Source of the DNA: Arthrobacter sp. zg-Y919
GTDB taxonomy: Bacteria > Actinomycetota > Actinomycetes > Actinomycetales > Micrococcaceae
DNA length: 64,000 nucleotides
Direction: 5' to 3'
Assembly: GCF_030142045.1 (NCBI RefSeq)
Contig: NZ_CP126242.1
Location: 1,302,001-1,366,000 of the forward strand
A program made the position numbers and the translations under genes. The stretch's first letter is position 1. Each line of letters starts with the position of its first letter. The notes beneath the pieces were generated by a model. It was not told the DNA's origin and did no database searches. It saw nothing but the letters and a program-made list of their open reading frames with translations. Positions 33,356-43,228 of this stretch are shown here, piece after piece.

Positions 33356-34114
33356 ATGTCGGGCCACTCTAAATGGGCAACCACCAAGCACAAGAAGGCC
33401 GTAATTGATGCCAAGCGCGCCAAGTCCTTCGCCAAGCTGATCAAGAACATCGAAGTCGCGGCACGCGCCGGCGGAGCTGACATGGCAGGCAACCCTGCCC
33501 TTGAACTGGCCGTGTCCAAGGCCAAGAAGACGTCGGTGCCGATCGACAACATCAACCGCGCCGTCAAGCGCGGCGCCGGCCTGCTCGGCGAGGCCGTCGA
33601 CTACCAGACCATCATGTACGAAGGCTACGGACCCCAGGGATCCGCTCTGCTGATCGAGTGCCTCACGGACAACAAGAACCGTGCGGCCTCCGAGGTCCGC
33701 CTCGCCGTGACCCGCAACGGCGGCAACATGGGTGATCCCGGTTCGGTGGCCTACATGTTCACCCGCAAGGGCGTCGTGAACCTGCCCAAGAACGGCCTCA
33801 CCGAGGATGACCTGCTGATGGCCGTGCTCGACGCCGGTGCGGACGAAGTGAAGGAATCCGGCGAGAACTTCGAAATCATCTCGGAGCCGCAGGACCTGCG
33901 TGCCGTCGTCGGCGCCCTCGAGGAAGCCAGCATCGAGTACGAAACCGATGAAGCCGAATTCGTACCGTCCATGCACGTGGAACTGGACGCCGATGCCGCC
34001 CGCAAGTTCCTGAAGCTCGTGGACGCCCTCGAAGACCTCGACGACGTACAGAACGTCTACTCCAACGCTGATATCCCGGCCGCCGTGATGGCCGAGCTTG
34101 AAGAAGACGACTAA
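33356..34114 (+). CDS. yebC: YebC/PmpR family protein
   Basis: A 252-residue protein with the diagnostic start [20 protein letters not shown], followed by [37 protein letters not shown] and [15 protein letters not shown]. YebC proteins act at the ribosome to help translate proline-rich stalling motifs, and were earlier described as transcription regulators. ATG 33356 follows GAGGAGAAG. It lies immediately before ruvC, the conserved arrangement in many bacteria. Confidence 0.97.
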   Translation: MSGHSKWATTKHKKAVIDAKRAKSFAKLIKNIEVAARAGGADMAGNPALELAVSKAKKTSVPIDNINRAVKRGAGLLGEAVDYQTIMYEGYGPQGSALLIECLTDNKNRAASEVRLAVTRNGGNMGDPGSVAYMFTRKGVVNLPKNGLTEDDLLMAVLDAGADEVKESGENFEIISEPQDLRAVVGALEEASIEYETDEAEFVPSMHVELDADAARKFLKLVDALEDLDDVQNVYSNADIPAAVMAELEEDD

Positions 34115-34125
34115 GCGCCGCCTCC

Positions 34126-34722
34126 GTGTCCTTACGCGTCCTGGGGGTGGACCCCGGCCTGACCCGGTGCGGCCTTGGTGTAGTCGAGGTTGAGGGAAAC
34201 CGCCGGGCCACCCTCGTGGCCGTCGGAGTCGTCGGCACTGTGGCCGGAACCGCGCTGGATGCGCGGCTGCTGGTCATCTCCGAAGCCATCGACCTGTGGC
34301 TGGACACGCACCGGCCGGATGTCCTGGCCGTGGAACGCGTGTTCAGCCAGCTCAATGTCAGTACCGTCATGGGCACCGCCCAGGCCTCCGGCGTCGTTAT
34401 TGCCGCTGCTGCCCGGCGCGGCATCCCGGTTGCCCTGCACACGCCCACCGAGGTCAAGGCAGCGGTCACCGGCTCCGGCTCGGCCAACAAGGACGCCGTC
34501 GGCAAGATGGTGACCAAGATCCTGCGGCTGGACGAAATGCCCAAGCCGGCCGACGCCGCCGACGCGCTGGCCCTGGCCATCACGCATGCCTGGCGACGCG
34601 GCGTGGCCGGTCCCGGACCGACGGCCGGCTCCGCATCGCGGGGTGCGGCACCCAGGACCGGCCTGACGCCGGCCCAGCGGCTGTGGGCGGAAGCCGAAGC
34701 CCGGGCAAAACGCGGAAGCTAG
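34126..34722 (+). CDS. ruvC: Crossover junction endodeoxyribonuclease RuvC
   Basis: A 198-residue Holliday-junction resolvase with the RNase-H-like core: [11 protein letters not shown] (first catalytic Asp) at residues 5-15, [21 protein letters not shown] near 68 (second acid), and the C-terminal [13 protein letters not shown] (final acids). GTG 34126, eleven bases after the yebC stop. It cuts branched junctions made during recombination repair. About 25 residues of tail beyond the domain ([21 protein letters not shown]) are extra. Confidence 0.97.
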   Translation: MSLRVLGVDPGLTRCGLGVVEVEGNRRATLVAVGVVGTVAGTALDARLLVISEAIDLWLDTHRPDVLAVERVFSQLNVSTVMGTAQASGVVIAAAARRGIPVALHTPTEVKAAVTGSGSANKDAVGKMVTKILRLDEMPKPADAADALALAITHAWRRGVAGPGPTAGSASRGAAPRTGLTPAQRLWAEAEARAKRGS

Positions 34723-34761
34723 CGGGCATCAGGGGAATGCGGACACCAGCAAGTAGGGTAT

Positions 34762-34777
34762 TCGTAGATATGTTCTA
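34762..34777. promoter_or_regulatory. Degenerate LexA-like box upstream of ruvA
   Basis: TCGTAGATATGTTCTA matches TCGAAC-N4-GTTCGA at nine of twelve fixed positions, with the same ATAT centre as the perfect box at 17793. It lies 22 bases before the ruvA ATG, overlapping a TATACA hexamer (34776-34781) that could be a -10. LexA control of ruvAB would be sensible, but the match is partial. Confidence 0.4.
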
Positions 34778-34799
34778 TACAGCCTCTGGGAGTTCCTTC

Positions 34800-35426
34800 A
34801 TGATCAGTTCCCTCCGCGGGGTCGTTTCGCACGTGGGCCTCACTTCCGCCGTCATCGATGTCCACGGACTCGGGATGCTCGTTCAGGCGACCCCCCAGAC
34901 GCTGGCGGCGCTGCGGACCGGAAGCGAAGCCTTCGTGCACACCGCCATGATCGTCCGCGAGGACTCCATGACGTTGTACGGATTCACCGACGCCGATCAG
35001 CGCGAAGTCTTCGAGATCCTCCTCGGAGTCAGCGGCGTGGGACCGCGCATTGCCCTGGCCGTGCTGGCTGTCCACACGCCCGAAGCCATCCGTGTGGCAG
35101 CGTCCAGCGGCGACGATAAGGCCTTCAGCAAGGTCTCCGGCATCGGCCCCAAGGGCGCGCGCCGCATTGTCCTGGAACTGGCGGACAAACTCGTGCCGCA
35201 CGGAACAGTGGAAAACCCGGCAGCGCCGCGTTGGCAGGAACAGGTCCTGGCCGCAATGACCGGCCTCGGCTGGTCCGAAAAGGACGCCACAGCGGCCATC
35301 GAAGACACGGCCGCAGAGCATCCCGATATCGCTGCCGCCGGCAACGTGGGGGAGATCCTCAAGCTCACCCTGCGGCGCCTGGGTACCGACGGCGCGCGGA
35401 CCTCCCCGCGCCGGAAGGTCGGCTGA
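34800..35426 (+). CDS. ruvA: Holliday junction branch migration protein RuvA
   Basis: A 208-residue junction-binding protein. It has the OB domain start [21 protein letters not shown], the helix-hairpin-helix pair [16 protein letters not shown] and [16 protein letters not shown], and the C-terminal RuvB-binding domain ([17 protein letters not shown]). ATG 34800 follows GGGAG by eight bases; the long upstream frame is a shadow of ruvC. One base separates its stop from ruvB. Confidence 0.97.
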   Translation: MISSLRGVVSHVGLTSAVIDVHGLGMLVQATPQTLAALRTGSEAFVHTAMIVREDSMTLYGFTDADQREVFEILLGVSGVGPRIALAVLAVHTPEAIRVAASSGDDKAFSKVSGIGPKGARRIVLELADKLVPHGTVENPAAPRWQEQVLAAMTGLGWSEKDATAAIEDTAAEHPDIAAAGNVGEILKLTLRRLGTDGARTSPRRKVG

Positions 35427-35427
35427 G

Positions 35428-36504
35428 ATGTCCACAGCAGACTCCCTGGTCGCCTCCGGACCCGATCCCGACGACAAAGCCATCGAAGCCGCGCTGCGGC
35501 CGAAGAACCTGGACGACTTCGTGGGACAGAAACGCGTCCGCGAACAGCTTTCGCTGGTGCTCGAAGCGTCGAGGCTGCGCGGCCGCAGCGCGGACCACGT
35601 GCTGCTCTCCGGCCCTCCCGGCCTGGGAAAAACCACCCTGTCCATGATCATCGCCGCGGAAATGAACGCACCGCTGCGGATCAGCTCCGGCCCGGCCATC
35701 CAGCATGCCGGCGACCTTGCGGCCATCCTGTCCTCCCTGACCGAGGGCGAGGTGCTGTTCCTGGATGAAATCCACCGCATGTCGCGGCCGGCCGAGGAAA
35801 TGCTCTACATGGCCATGGAGGATTTCCGCGTCGACATCATCGTCGGCAAGGGCGCCGGTGCCACCGCCATACCCCTGGAGCTGCCGCCGTTCACCCTCGT
35901 GGGTGCCACCACCCGCGCCGGTCTCCTCCCCGGGCCGCTGCGTGACCGCTTCGGCTTCACCGGCCACCTGGAGTTTTATTCGACGGACGAACTCGAACTG
36001 GTGCTGCGCCGCTCGGCCATGCTGATGGACATGAAGGTCAACTCCGCGGGCTTCGCCGAGGTCGCCGGACGCTCCCGCGGCACCCCCCGAATTGCCAACC
36101 GGCTGCTGCGCCGCGTCCGCGACTGGGCGCTGGTCCACGGCATCGAGCAGATCGATGCCCGCGCGGCCGGGGCCGCCCTGGATATGTACGAAGTGGACGT
36201 CCTCGGACTGGACCGGCTGGACCGGGCCGTCCTCACGGCGCTGATCACCAAGTTCAACGGCGGACCTGTAGGACTGTCCACGCTGGCGATAGCCGTCGGA
36301 GAGGAACCGGAGACGGTGGAGACGGTGGCTGAACCCTATCTCGTCCGCGAAGGGCTGCTCGGCCGGACCCCGCGGGGCCGGATCGCCACCCGCGCCGCCT
36401 GGGAACACCTGGGACTCCGGATGCCGGAGAGCGTCGCGGCGGCGATGCCGGAGAACATGTTTTCCGGCCCCGGGACAAACACCGCATCCACCCCGGTGGA
36501 CTAG
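35428..36504 (+). CDS. ruvB: Holliday junction branch migration helicase RuvB
   Basis: A 358-residue AAA+ ATPase. Walker A is [10 protein letters not shown] near residue 65, Walker [10 protein letters not shown] near 110, sensor 1 VGATTRAG near 156, the arginine finger in RDRFGF, and the C-terminal winged helix [16 protein letters not shown]. It drives branch migration of Holliday junctions with RuvA. It is the last recombination gene of the yebC-ruvCAB run; the Sec genes follow after 120 bases with their own possible -10 (TAGACT, 36545-36550). Confidence 0.97.
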   Translation: MSTADSLVASGPDPDDKAIEAALRPKNLDDFVGQKRVREQLSLVLEASRLRGRSADHVLLSGPPGLGKTTLSMIIAAEMNAPLRISSGPAIQHAGDLAAILSSLTEGEVLFLDEIHRMSRPAEEMLYMAMEDFRVDIIVGKGAGATAIPLELPPFTLVGATTRAGLLPGPLRDRFGFTGHLEFYSTDELELVLRRSAMLMDMKVNSAGFAEVAGRSRGTPRIANRLLRRVRDWALVHGIEQIDARAAGAALDMYEVDVLGLDRLDRAVLTALITKFNGGPVGLSTLAIAVGEEPETVETVAEPYLVREGLLGRTPRGRIATRAAWEHLGLRMPESVAAAMPENMFSGPGTNTASTPVD

Positions 36505-36624
36505 GCCCAACCGAAACTTAACCACCGCCGTCTGCGTTTCCCTTTAGACTGGCCCTAGTGCACGGTCCCGGCATCACGCCCGGACCCGCCTGACCCTTCC
36601 CCGACAGAAACAGGAACCATCCAC

Positions 36625-37062
36625 GTGAATCCCGCTGATCTCTTTATCCCTCTGCTGCTGGCAGTCTTCGTCATCATGATGTTCCGCAAGCAGAAGAAGA
36701 CGACGCAGTCGGTGGCCCAGCAGCGCGCCCAGATGCTTCCGGGTACCGAGGTCATGACCCAGTTCGGGCTTTTCGGCCGGATCGTGTCCGTGGACCAGGA
36801 AGAGAACAAGGCCGTGCTTGAGCTGTCCCCGGGCAACACCGCCACGGTGCACCTGCAGGCACTGACCAAGGTCGTCACCGTGCCCGCAGAAGAAAAAGAC
36901 GAAGAAGAAGCAGCTCCTGTCGAAGGCGCCACAGTGGTCCCCGACGACGCTTCCTCCCTCACTCTCGGCAAGAACGACGACGCCGCCCGGGACAGCGCGC
37001 AGGACGAGACTCCTGAAGAAACACTCAAGCGCCTGAACCGCGACGACAAAAAAGAGAACTAG
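36625..37062 (+). CDS. yajC: Preprotein translocase subunit YajC
   Basis: A 145-residue membrane protein with a single N-terminal helix (LFIPLLLAVFVIMMFRKQKK), then the YajC core QQRAQMLPGTEVMTQFGLFGRI and a long acidic tail. It associates with SecDF and SecYEG. GTG 36625 is the only suitable start before the helix. secD follows after a GC-rich hairpin. Confidence 0.93.
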   Translation: MNPADLFIPLLLAVFVIMMFRKQKKTTQSVAQQRAQMLPGTEVMTQFGLFGRIVSVDQEENKAVLELSPGNTATVHLQALTKVVTVPAEEKDEEEAAPVEGATVVPDDASSLTLGKNDDAARDSAQDETPEETLKRLNRDDKKEN

Positions 37063-37075
37063 ACTCTCCACGAGC

Positions 37076-37101
37076 TAAGCGGGGCATCGGTGCCCCGCTT
37101 A
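37076..37101. terminator. GC-rich hairpin between yajC and secD
   Basis: TAAGCGGGGCA pairs perfectly with TGCCCCGCTTA (11 bases) over a TCGG loop, but no T-run follows. It may attenuate or stabilise the transcript between yajC and secD rather than stop it completely. Confidence 0.5.
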
Positions 37102-37155
37102 CCCGCCGGACCGGCTGACGGTTCCGGTGATCCTCGCCCTTAAGGAAAATTCCCT

Positions 37156-38877
37156 ATGCCCCGAACCGGCCCCGCCTCGGCCGCGAAAAAGACGCTCCTC
37201 TGGTTGGGCGTCATTTTTGCGGCCCTGGCCCTTTTGCTTGGCGGTGGTTCCATGTGGAGCAACGCCAGCTGGACCCCGAAACTCGCCCTCGACCTCGAGG
37301 GCGGCACCCAGATGATCCTGGCTCCCGAAGTGCAGGGTGGTGACTCCGAAATCACCACCGAGCAGCTCGAACAGGCTGTGGAAATCATCCGCCAGCGCGT
37401 GGATGGCAGCGGTGTCTCCGAAGCGGAGATCAGCACCCAGTCCAACCGGAACGTCGTGGTGTCCCTGCCCGGCGTCCCCGATCCCGAAACCCGCGAACTG
37501 ATCCAGGCATCGGCGAACATGGAGTTCCGTCCGGTCCTGGCCGGCGGCGGGGGACAGGGTGCAGCGGTAACGGATCCCACCCCTGCCGAGCAGCTGCCCA
37601 CACCGACCGCGGAACCCACTGATGCCTCAGATCAGAATTGGATAACACCTGAGCTGCAGACGCAGTTCGAAACCACGGACTGCCTGAACCCGGATACGGT
37701 CGCCAACGCGGAGCAGGCCCCGGCGGACCAGCCGATGGTCGCCTGTGAACCCGGCACCGCCGGTAAGTACATCCTGGGCCCGGTGGAAGTTCCCGGCGTG
37801 GACATTTCCACCGCCAGCTTCGGCATGGCACAGGGGAACAACGGCGTTTCCACCGGCCAGTGGGCCGTGAACATTGAATTCAATGGAACGGGCACTGATA
37901 AGTTCCGCGACGTCACTGAGCGTCTCTTCGCCTTCCCCGAAGGCGACCCGCGGAACCAGTTCGCCATTGTCCTGGACGGGCAGATCATTTCGGCTCCGAC
38001 CGTCAACGCCGTGATTACCGACGGGAAGCCCCAGATCACCGGCAACTTCACGCAGGAAAGCGCCGAAGCGCTGTCCGAGCAGCTGAAGTACGGCGCACTG
38101 CCGATCAGCTTCGAGATCCAGAGCGAACAGCAGGTCTCGGCAACCCTCGGTTCGGACCAGCTCCGGATGGGCATCATCGCCGGCCTGATCGGCCTGGCCC
38201 TGGTGGCCGTCTACTCGCTGTTCCAGTACCGCGCACTGGGCCTGGTCACCATTGCTTCGCTCGTCGTCGCCGGTCTGCTGAGCTACCTGGCCATCGCCAT
38301 CCTGGGCTGGAGCCACAACTACCGCCTCTCGCTGGCGGGCGTCGCCGGCCTGATCGTCGCCATCGGACAGACCGCGGACTCGTTCATCGTCTACTTCGAA
38401 CGCATCCGCGATGAGCTCCGGGACGGACGCGGCCTGGTCTCCGCCGTGGACAACGGATGGAAGCGCGCCAAGCGCACCGTCCTGGCCTCCAAGGCCGTGA
38501 ACATCCTCGCCGCCGTCGTGCTGTACTTCGTGGCGGTCGGCAACGTGCGCGGGTTCGCGTTTACCCTGGGCCTCACCGCCATCGCCGACCTCATCGTGGT
38601 CTTTATGTTCACGCACCCCACCATGGTGCTGCTGGCCCGTACCCGGTTCTTCGGCGAGGGGCACCGGTTCTCCGGCCTCGACCCGCGCCGTCTGGGTTCG
38701 GTGCCGCTTTACCGCGGTGCCGGCCGCCTCCGCGACCCTGCCGAATCACCGGCTGCGCGCGGCAAGAACAAGGGTGCAGCGAAGGAAGCCGAACGGCGGA
38801 TGACCATCGCCGAACGCAGGCTTGCCGAAAAATCCATGGCCGGCTCCGGCCGCAGCTCTGAAAAGGACGGCGAGTAA
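37156..38877 (+). CDS. secD: Protein translocase subunit SecD
   Basis: A 573-residue membrane protein. It has an N-terminal helix, the LALDLEGGTQMIL motif (residues 36-48), a large periplasmic domain with the SecD repeat EIIRQRVDGSGVSEAEI, and six helices at the C-terminal half starting LGSDQLRMGIIAGLIG, including the conserved SLAGVAGLIVAIGQTADSF. SecDF uses the proton gradient to pull proteins across the membrane. A low-complexity insert (residues about 140-165) is present in the first periplasmic domain. It overlaps secF by one base (TAATG). Confidence 0.97.
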   Translation: MPRTGPASAAKKTLLWLGVIFAALALLLGGGSMWSNASWTPKLALDLEGGTQMILAPEVQGGDSEITTEQLEQAVEIIRQRVDGSGVSEAEISTQSNRNVVVSLPGVPDPETRELIQASANMEFRPVLAGGGGQGAAVTDPTPAEQLPTPTAEPTDASDQNWITPELQTQFETTDCLNPDTVANAEQAPADQPMVACEPGTAGKYILGPVEVPGVDISTASFGMAQGNNGVSTGQWAVNIEFNGTGTDKFRDVTERLFAFPEGDPRNQFAIVLDGQIISAPTVNAVITDGKPQITGNFTQESAEALSEQLKYGALPISFEIQSEQQVSATLGSDQLRMGIIAGLIGLALVAVYSLFQYRALGLVTIASLVVAGLLSYLAIAILGWSHNYRLSLAGVAGLIVAIGQTADSFIVYFERIRDELRDGRGLVSAVDNGWKRAKRTVLASKAVNILAAVVLYFVAVGNVRGFAFTLGLTAIADLIVVFMFTHPTMVLLARTRFFGEGHRFSGLDPRRLGSVPLYRGAGRLRDPAESPAARGKNKGAAKEAERRMTIAERRLAEKSMAGSGRSSEKDGE

Positions 38878-39893
38878 TGAGTAAGCTTCCCAGTTTCGCC
38901 GCATTCGGCAATGACCTGTACAGCGGAAAGCGGTCCTACAACTTCGTGGGCAAGGCCAAGCTGTGGTTCCTGATCGCAGCAGCCGCCGTGCTGCTGTCCA
39001 TCCTCATTCCAGTAGCCAAGGGCGGTTTTAACCTCGGCATCGAGTTCCGCGGCGGCTCCGAGTTCACTGTCTCTAACGTGGCCAATACCGATGTCAGCGG
39101 CGGCGAGAAGGCAGTGACCGGGATTGCCGGCACCGCCGACCCGCGGGTGACCAATATTGCCCCCGGCACGATGCGGGTGCAGACCGAGAAACTGAGTGAC
39201 GACGAGACCATCGAGGTCAAGGAGTCGCTCGCAGAGACCTACGGCGTCAGCCAGGACGAGGTCACGTCCACGTTCATCGGCCCCACGTGGGGAAGCGACG
39301 TGAGCCGGCAGGCCCTGGTTGGGCTCGTCGTCTTCGTGGCACTGGCCGCGGTGCTGATGGCCCTCTACTTCCGGACCTGGAAAATGTCGGTGGCCGCCGT
39401 CGTCGGACTGCTGGTGGTCATGGTGGTTACCGCAGGCGTCTACGCACTGAGCGGTTTCGAAGTGACGCCGTCGGCAATCATCGGTTTCCTTACCGTGCTC
39501 AGCTACTCGCTCTACGACACGGTGGTCGTCTTCGACAAGGTCCGGGAAAACACGAAGGACCTGGACAAGCGGACGCGGCGGACGTTCGCGGAGGAAGTGA
39601 ACCTGGCCGTGAACCAGACCCTGGTCCGGTCCATCAATACCTCCGTGGTGGCCGTCCTTCCGGTGGCCTCCATCCTGTTCATCGGAGCCCTGCTGCTGGG
39701 CGCCGGCACCCTGAAGGACCTGTCCCTGGCCCTGTTCGTGGGCATCATCCTGGGCACCGTCGCGACCATCTACATCGCCGCGCCGATGTACGCCTGGCTG
39801 CGCCGCAACGAACCGGACATCCGTAAGCAGGCCAAGCGGGTGGCCGAACGCCGGGCAATGGAAGCCAAGAGCCCGGCGGTGGCTGAAGCTTAG
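38877..39893 (+). CDS. secF: Protein translocase subunit SecF
   Basis: A 338-residue six-helix membrane protein. The N-terminal region has FNLGIEFRGGSEFTVS (residues 44-59, the SecF periplasmic motif), then VSRQALVGLVVFVALAAVLM, ALSGFEVTPSAIIGFLTVLSYSLYDTVVVFDKVREN (family signature) and RSINTSVVAVLPVASILF. It works with SecD. ATG 38877 overlaps the secD stop. A strong terminator follows. Confidence 0.97.
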   Translation: MSKLPSFAAFGNDLYSGKRSYNFVGKAKLWFLIAAAAVLLSILIPVAKGGFNLGIEFRGGSEFTVSNVANTDVSGGEKAVTGIAGTADPRVTNIAPGTMRVQTEKLSDDETIEVKESLAETYGVSQDEVTSTFIGPTWGSDVSRQALVGLVVFVALAAVLMALYFRTWKMSVAAVVGLLVVMVVTAGVYALSGFEVTPSAIIGFLTVLSYSLYDTVVVFDKVRENTKDLDKRTRRTFAEEVNLAVNQTLVRSINTSVVAVLPVASILFIGALLLGAGTLKDLSLALFVGIILGTVATIYIAAPMYAWLRRNEPDIRKQAKRVAERRAMEAKSPAVAEA

Positions 39894-39911
39894 CCTCAGC
39901 CCCGCCGTGAC

Positions 39912-39955
39912 CCGCCGGTTCCGTATTCCTTGGGAAAGGAGTGCGGAACCGGCGG
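39912..39955. terminator. Terminator after secF
   Basis: A 12-base perfect stem (CCGCCGGTTCCG / CGGAACCGGCGG) encloses a 20-base loop that itself can pair (CCTT/AAGG), followed by TTTAA. It separates secDF from relA, which has its own -10-like TAGACT at 39979-39984. Confidence 0.82.
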
Positions 39956-40068
39956 TTTAAGTGCGGTGCGGGCAGGCTTAGACTGGTTGACGGGAGCCGC
40001 ACCGCGCAGCAGCCGGCAATACAACGTTTTGAGCACCTGCTTTGAAAAGCATGGAAGAAAGGTCGTCA

Positions 40069-42510
40069 GTGGCCAACAGTGCAACGCCCGCCGATGAGGC
40101 TGGAAACAACGGGACCACGGGGATCCAGCCGGGGACCGAGAGCACCGCAGCCAGTGAAGCTGCGGCGCGGGATGCTGCCGCGGGTAAGTCCGACGCACTG
40201 CTGCCGGTGCCCGGCCCGGCCAAGACTCCCGCGCAGGTGAAGGTAGGAAGCGGAGCGGGACGTGCGGCGTCGACCGGCCGCCGCGCCTCCACACGCGCCC
40301 GGCTCGCCCGGCTGGCCGGCCGGGGCAACCCGGAGTACTCGCCGATGCTCGAGCCGCTGCTGCGCACGGTACGGGTGAACAACCCCAAGGAAGACCTGGA
40401 CCTGATCCAGCGCGCCTACGTGGTGGCCGAACGCAGCCACGAGGGGCAGAAGCGCAAGAGCGGCGACCCGTACATTACGCATCCGGTTGCTGTGGCGACC
40501 ATCCTGGCGGAGCTGGGCATGACGGGCACCACCCTGGCGGCGGCGCTGCTGCACGACACGGTGGAGGACACCAGCTACACCCTCGACGAGCTGCGACGGG
40601 ATTTCGGTCCCGAAGTGGCCATGCTGGTTGACGGCGTCACGAAACTGGACAAGGTCACCTTCGGTGACGCCGCGCAGTCGGAAACCGTGCGCAAAATGGT
40701 CGTGGCGATGGCCAAGGACATCCGCGTGCTGGTGATCAAGCTCGCGGACCGGCTGCACAACGCGCGTACCTGGCGTTTCGTCTCGCCGGAATCGTCGGCC
40801 AAAAAGGCCCGCGAGACCCTGGAGATCTTCGCCCCGCTGGCCCACCGCCTGGGCATGAACACCATCAAGTGGGAACTGGAGGATCTTTCCTTCGCCGCGC
40901 TGCACCCCAAGGTCTACGACGAAATTGTCCGGATGGTCGGGGACCGGACGCCGGAGCGGGAGAAATACCTGGGCACCGTGCGTTCCCAGATCGCCGACGA
41001 CCTGCACGCCGTCAAGATCAAGGCCACCATCACCGGCCGGCCCAAACACTATTACTCGATCTACCAGAAGATGATCGTGCGGGGCAAAGACTTCGACGAC
41101 ATCCATGACCTGATGGGCGTCCGCGTGCTCGTGGACTCCGTCCGGGACTGCTACGCCACCCTCGGCGCCCTGCATTCGCGGTGGAACCCCCTGCCCGGGC
41201 GGTTCAAGGACTACATCGCCATGCCCAAGTTCAACATGTACCAGTCACTGCATACCACGGTGATTGGTCCGGGCGGCAAGCCGGTGGAAATCCAGATCCG
41301 CACACACGACATGCACCGGCGGGCCGAATACGGTGTGGCGGCACACTGGAAGTACAAAGACGGCAGCAAGGGACCCGAAGCCCCCGATGACATGGGGTGG
41401 CTGCGCAGCCTCGTGGACTGGCAGCAGGAAACCTCCGACCCGGACGAGTTCCTGGACTCCCTGCGGTTCGAGATCAACGCGCGCGAAGTGTTTGTCTTCA
41501 CCCCCAAGGGCGAGGTCATGGCCCTGCCTGCCGGTTCGACGCCGGTGGACTTCGCCTACGCCGTCCACACGGAGGTGGGGCACCGGACCATCGGTGCGCG
41601 CGTCAACGGAAAGCTGGTGCCGCTCAACAGCGAGCTGCAGCACGGCGACTGGGTGGAGATCTTCACGTCCAAGGCCGAAGGCGCCGGGCCCAGCCAGGAC
41701 TGGCAGGGCTTCGTCAAGAGTCCGCGTGCCCGGAACAAGATCCGCCAGTGGTTCACCAAGGAACGCCGCGAAGAGGCGATCGAAAAGGGCAAGGACCTGC
41801 TGACCCGCGGCATGCGCAAGCAGAACCTGCCCCTGCAGCGCCTGATGACGCATGACGCGCTGGTCGCAGTGGCCGAGGAACTGCACCACCAGGACATTTC
41901 CGGCCTGTACGCGGCGGTCGGTGACGGCCATACCTCCGCGCAGAACGTCATCGAGCACCTCGTGAACCTGATGGGTGGACACCAGGGGGCCGAGGAGGAC
42001 CTGGCCGAAACTCCGGTGGCCACGGCCGCCCGGCGGCCCAAGTTCACCGACTCCGGTGTCACGGTGCGCGGCACCGGCGACGTGTGGGTCAAGCTGGCCC
42101 GCTGCTGCACGCCCGTCCCACCGGATCCCATCATCGGGTTTGTGACGCGCGGCTCGGGGGTTTCCGTACACCGCAGCGACTGCCGCAATGTGCAGGAGCT
42201 GCGGGCCACGCCGGACCGTATTGTTCCCGTGGAATGGGCGCCCACCCAGTCCAGCGTGTTCCTGGTCGAAATCCAGGTGGAGGCACTGGACCGCAAGAGC
42301 CTGCTCTCGGACGTGACCCGGGTCCTCTCCGAGAACCACGTCAACATCCTCTCGGCCAGCGTGAACACCTCCAGCGACCGTGTGGCCATGTCGAAATTCG
42401 TTTTCGAGATGGGGGACCCGAAGTATCTGAGCCACATCCTCAGTGCCGTCCGGAAGATCGACGGCGTGTTCGACGTGTACCGGACCACCGGGTCCCAGCG
42501 CCGCAGCTAG
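40069..42510 (+). CDS. relA: Bifunctional (p)ppGpp synthetase/hydrolase RelA/SpoT (Rsh)
   Basis: About 813 residues. The disordered N-terminus is followed by the HD hydrolase domain ([15 protein letters not shown] and LLHDTVEDT), the synthetase domain ([34 protein letters not shown]), the TGS domain ([24 protein letters not shown]) and a C-terminal ACT domain. Intact HD and synthetase motifs argue for a bifunctional stringent-response enzyme. GTG 40069 follows AAAGG by six bases; ATG 40051 or 40042 are alternatives. It is the usual neighbour of secDF in actinobacteria. Confidence 0.95.
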   Translation: MANSATPADEAGNNGTTGIQPGTESTAASEAAARDAAAGKSDALLPVPGPAKTPAQVKVGSGAGRAASTGRRASTRARLARLAGRGNPEYSPMLEPLLRTVRVNNPKEDLDLIQRAYVVAERSHEGQKRKSGDPYITHPVAVATILAELGMTGTTLAAALLHDTVEDTSYTLDELRRDFGPEVAMLVDGVTKLDKVTFGDAAQSETVRKMVVAMAKDIRVLVIKLADRLHNARTWRFVSPESSAKKARETLEIFAPLAHRLGMNTIKWELEDLSFAALHPKVYDEIVRMVGDRTPEREKYLGTVRSQIADDLHAVKIKATITGRPKHYYSIYQKMIVRGKDFDDIHDLMGVRVLVDSVRDCYATLGALHSRWNPLPGRFKDYIAMPKFNMYQSLHTTVIGPGGKPVEIQIRTHDMHRRAEYGVAAHWKYKDGSKGPEAPDDMGWLRSLVDWQQETSDPDEFLDSLRFEINAREVFVFTPKGEVMALPAGSTPVDFAYAVHTEVGHRTIGARVNGKLVPLNSELQHGDWVEIFTSKAEGAGPSQDWQGFVKSPRARNKIRQWFTKERREEAIEKGKDLLTRGMRKQNLPLQRLMTHDALVAVAEELHHQDISGLYAAVGDGHTSAQNVIEHLVNLMGGHQGAEEDLAETPVATAARRPKFTDSGVTVRGTGDVWVKLARCCTPVPPDPIIGFVTRGSGVSVHRSDCRNVQELRATPDRIVPVEWAPTQSSVFLVEIQVEALDRKSLLSDVTRVLSENHVNILSASVNTSSDRVAMSKFVFEMGDPKYLSHILSAVRKIDGVFDVYRTTGSQRRS

Positions 42511-42522
42511 CCGTCCGGGTCG

Positions 42523-43146
42523 TTACGGTGCAGCGGCAGCGGCTACGCGGTCCAGCGCGGCGGCCTTGCCCGGCACCCGGTGTCCTGCGGCCAGGGCGCG
42601 GAGCACGAGGTCCAGCCGGCAGCCCAGGTCCGGATGCGCCGCGAGGCGCCGCAGGGTAGGCACCGCGTCGGAGCTGCCGGTGTGCAGCGCGACGTCGACG
42701 GCGGTCCGCAGCGGCGACGTGACGGACACTGTGCCTACCTCCACCCGGTCGGCGGGCCCGAGCAGCACCTCGTGGAGGACTGCGGTGCTGAAGGGCGGCA
42801 GGGCACCGGTGCGGCTGCGGCGGTCCGCCAGCACATCGAGCCGTGCCGGACGCGGTGCGCACCCGAAGATCCAGGCTGCGGTCATCCTGCCGAAGGTGAG
42901 CCGGCGGCGAAGCTGCCGGGGGAGTTCCGCTGATGCTGCGAGGGCACGGACCACCGGGTCCGGCCGGACATCCCACCGCACGAATGTTCCCGCATAGACG
43001 TGGCGCAGCAGCCCGTCCATCGTCATTGCCTGGAGTTCCTCATGCCGGAAGACCCCGCCGGCCGTGAACAGCGCGCCGCCGGTGGACGTGACCTGGGGGA
43101 GGGCGCCGGGAGAGGGAAACAGCTGCACGGGCATGGGCACCAGCAT
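42523..43146 (-). CDS. AbiEi antitoxin-like family protein without a partner toxin
   Basis: A 207-residue protein. The N-terminus FTAGGVFRHEELQAMTMDGLLRHVYAGTFVRW has the helix-turn-helix-like shape of type IV AbiEi antitoxins, and the rest (RRRLTFGRMTAAWIFG, then VTSPLRTAVDVALH) fits the AbiEi C-terminal domain. In actinobacteria such genes often stand alone. No nucleotidyltransferase (AbiEii) lies nearby, so a toxin-antitoxin function is doubtful. Start ATG 43146. It converges on relA. Confidence 0.55.
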   Translation of the reverse strand: MLVPMPVQLFPSPGALPQVTSTGGALFTAGGVFRHEELQAMTMDGLLRHVYAGTFVRWDVRPDPVVRALAASAELPRQLRRRLTFGRMTAAWIFGCAPRPARLDVLADRRSRTGALPPFSTAVLHEVLLGPADRVEVGTVSVTSPLRTAVDVALHTGSSDAVPTLRRLAAHPDLGCRLDLVLRALAAGHRVPGKAAALDRVAAAAAP

Positions 43147-43167
43147 GTGGAGTCCGGCGGCAAAGCG

Positions 43168-43212
43168 AAAGCCCCGGCCCGCCCGCTGTGGAAAACGGGG
43201 GACCGGGGCTTT
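43168..43212. terminator. Terminator after DUF349 gene
   Basis: AAAGCCCCGG (43168-43177) pairs with CCGGGGCTTT (43203-43212); the enclosed region can fold further (CCCG/CGGG). On the minus strand it is followed by TTTCGCTTT. It lies 17 bases past the DUF349 stop. Confidence 0.8.
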
Positions 43213-43228
43213 GCCGTGGAGTCAGGGC

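Noticed and set aside
36505..36624. tRNA or small RNA between ruvB and yajC
   Set aside because: No cloverleaf, no conserved tRNA boxes and no terminator; it only shows a TAGACT hexamer.
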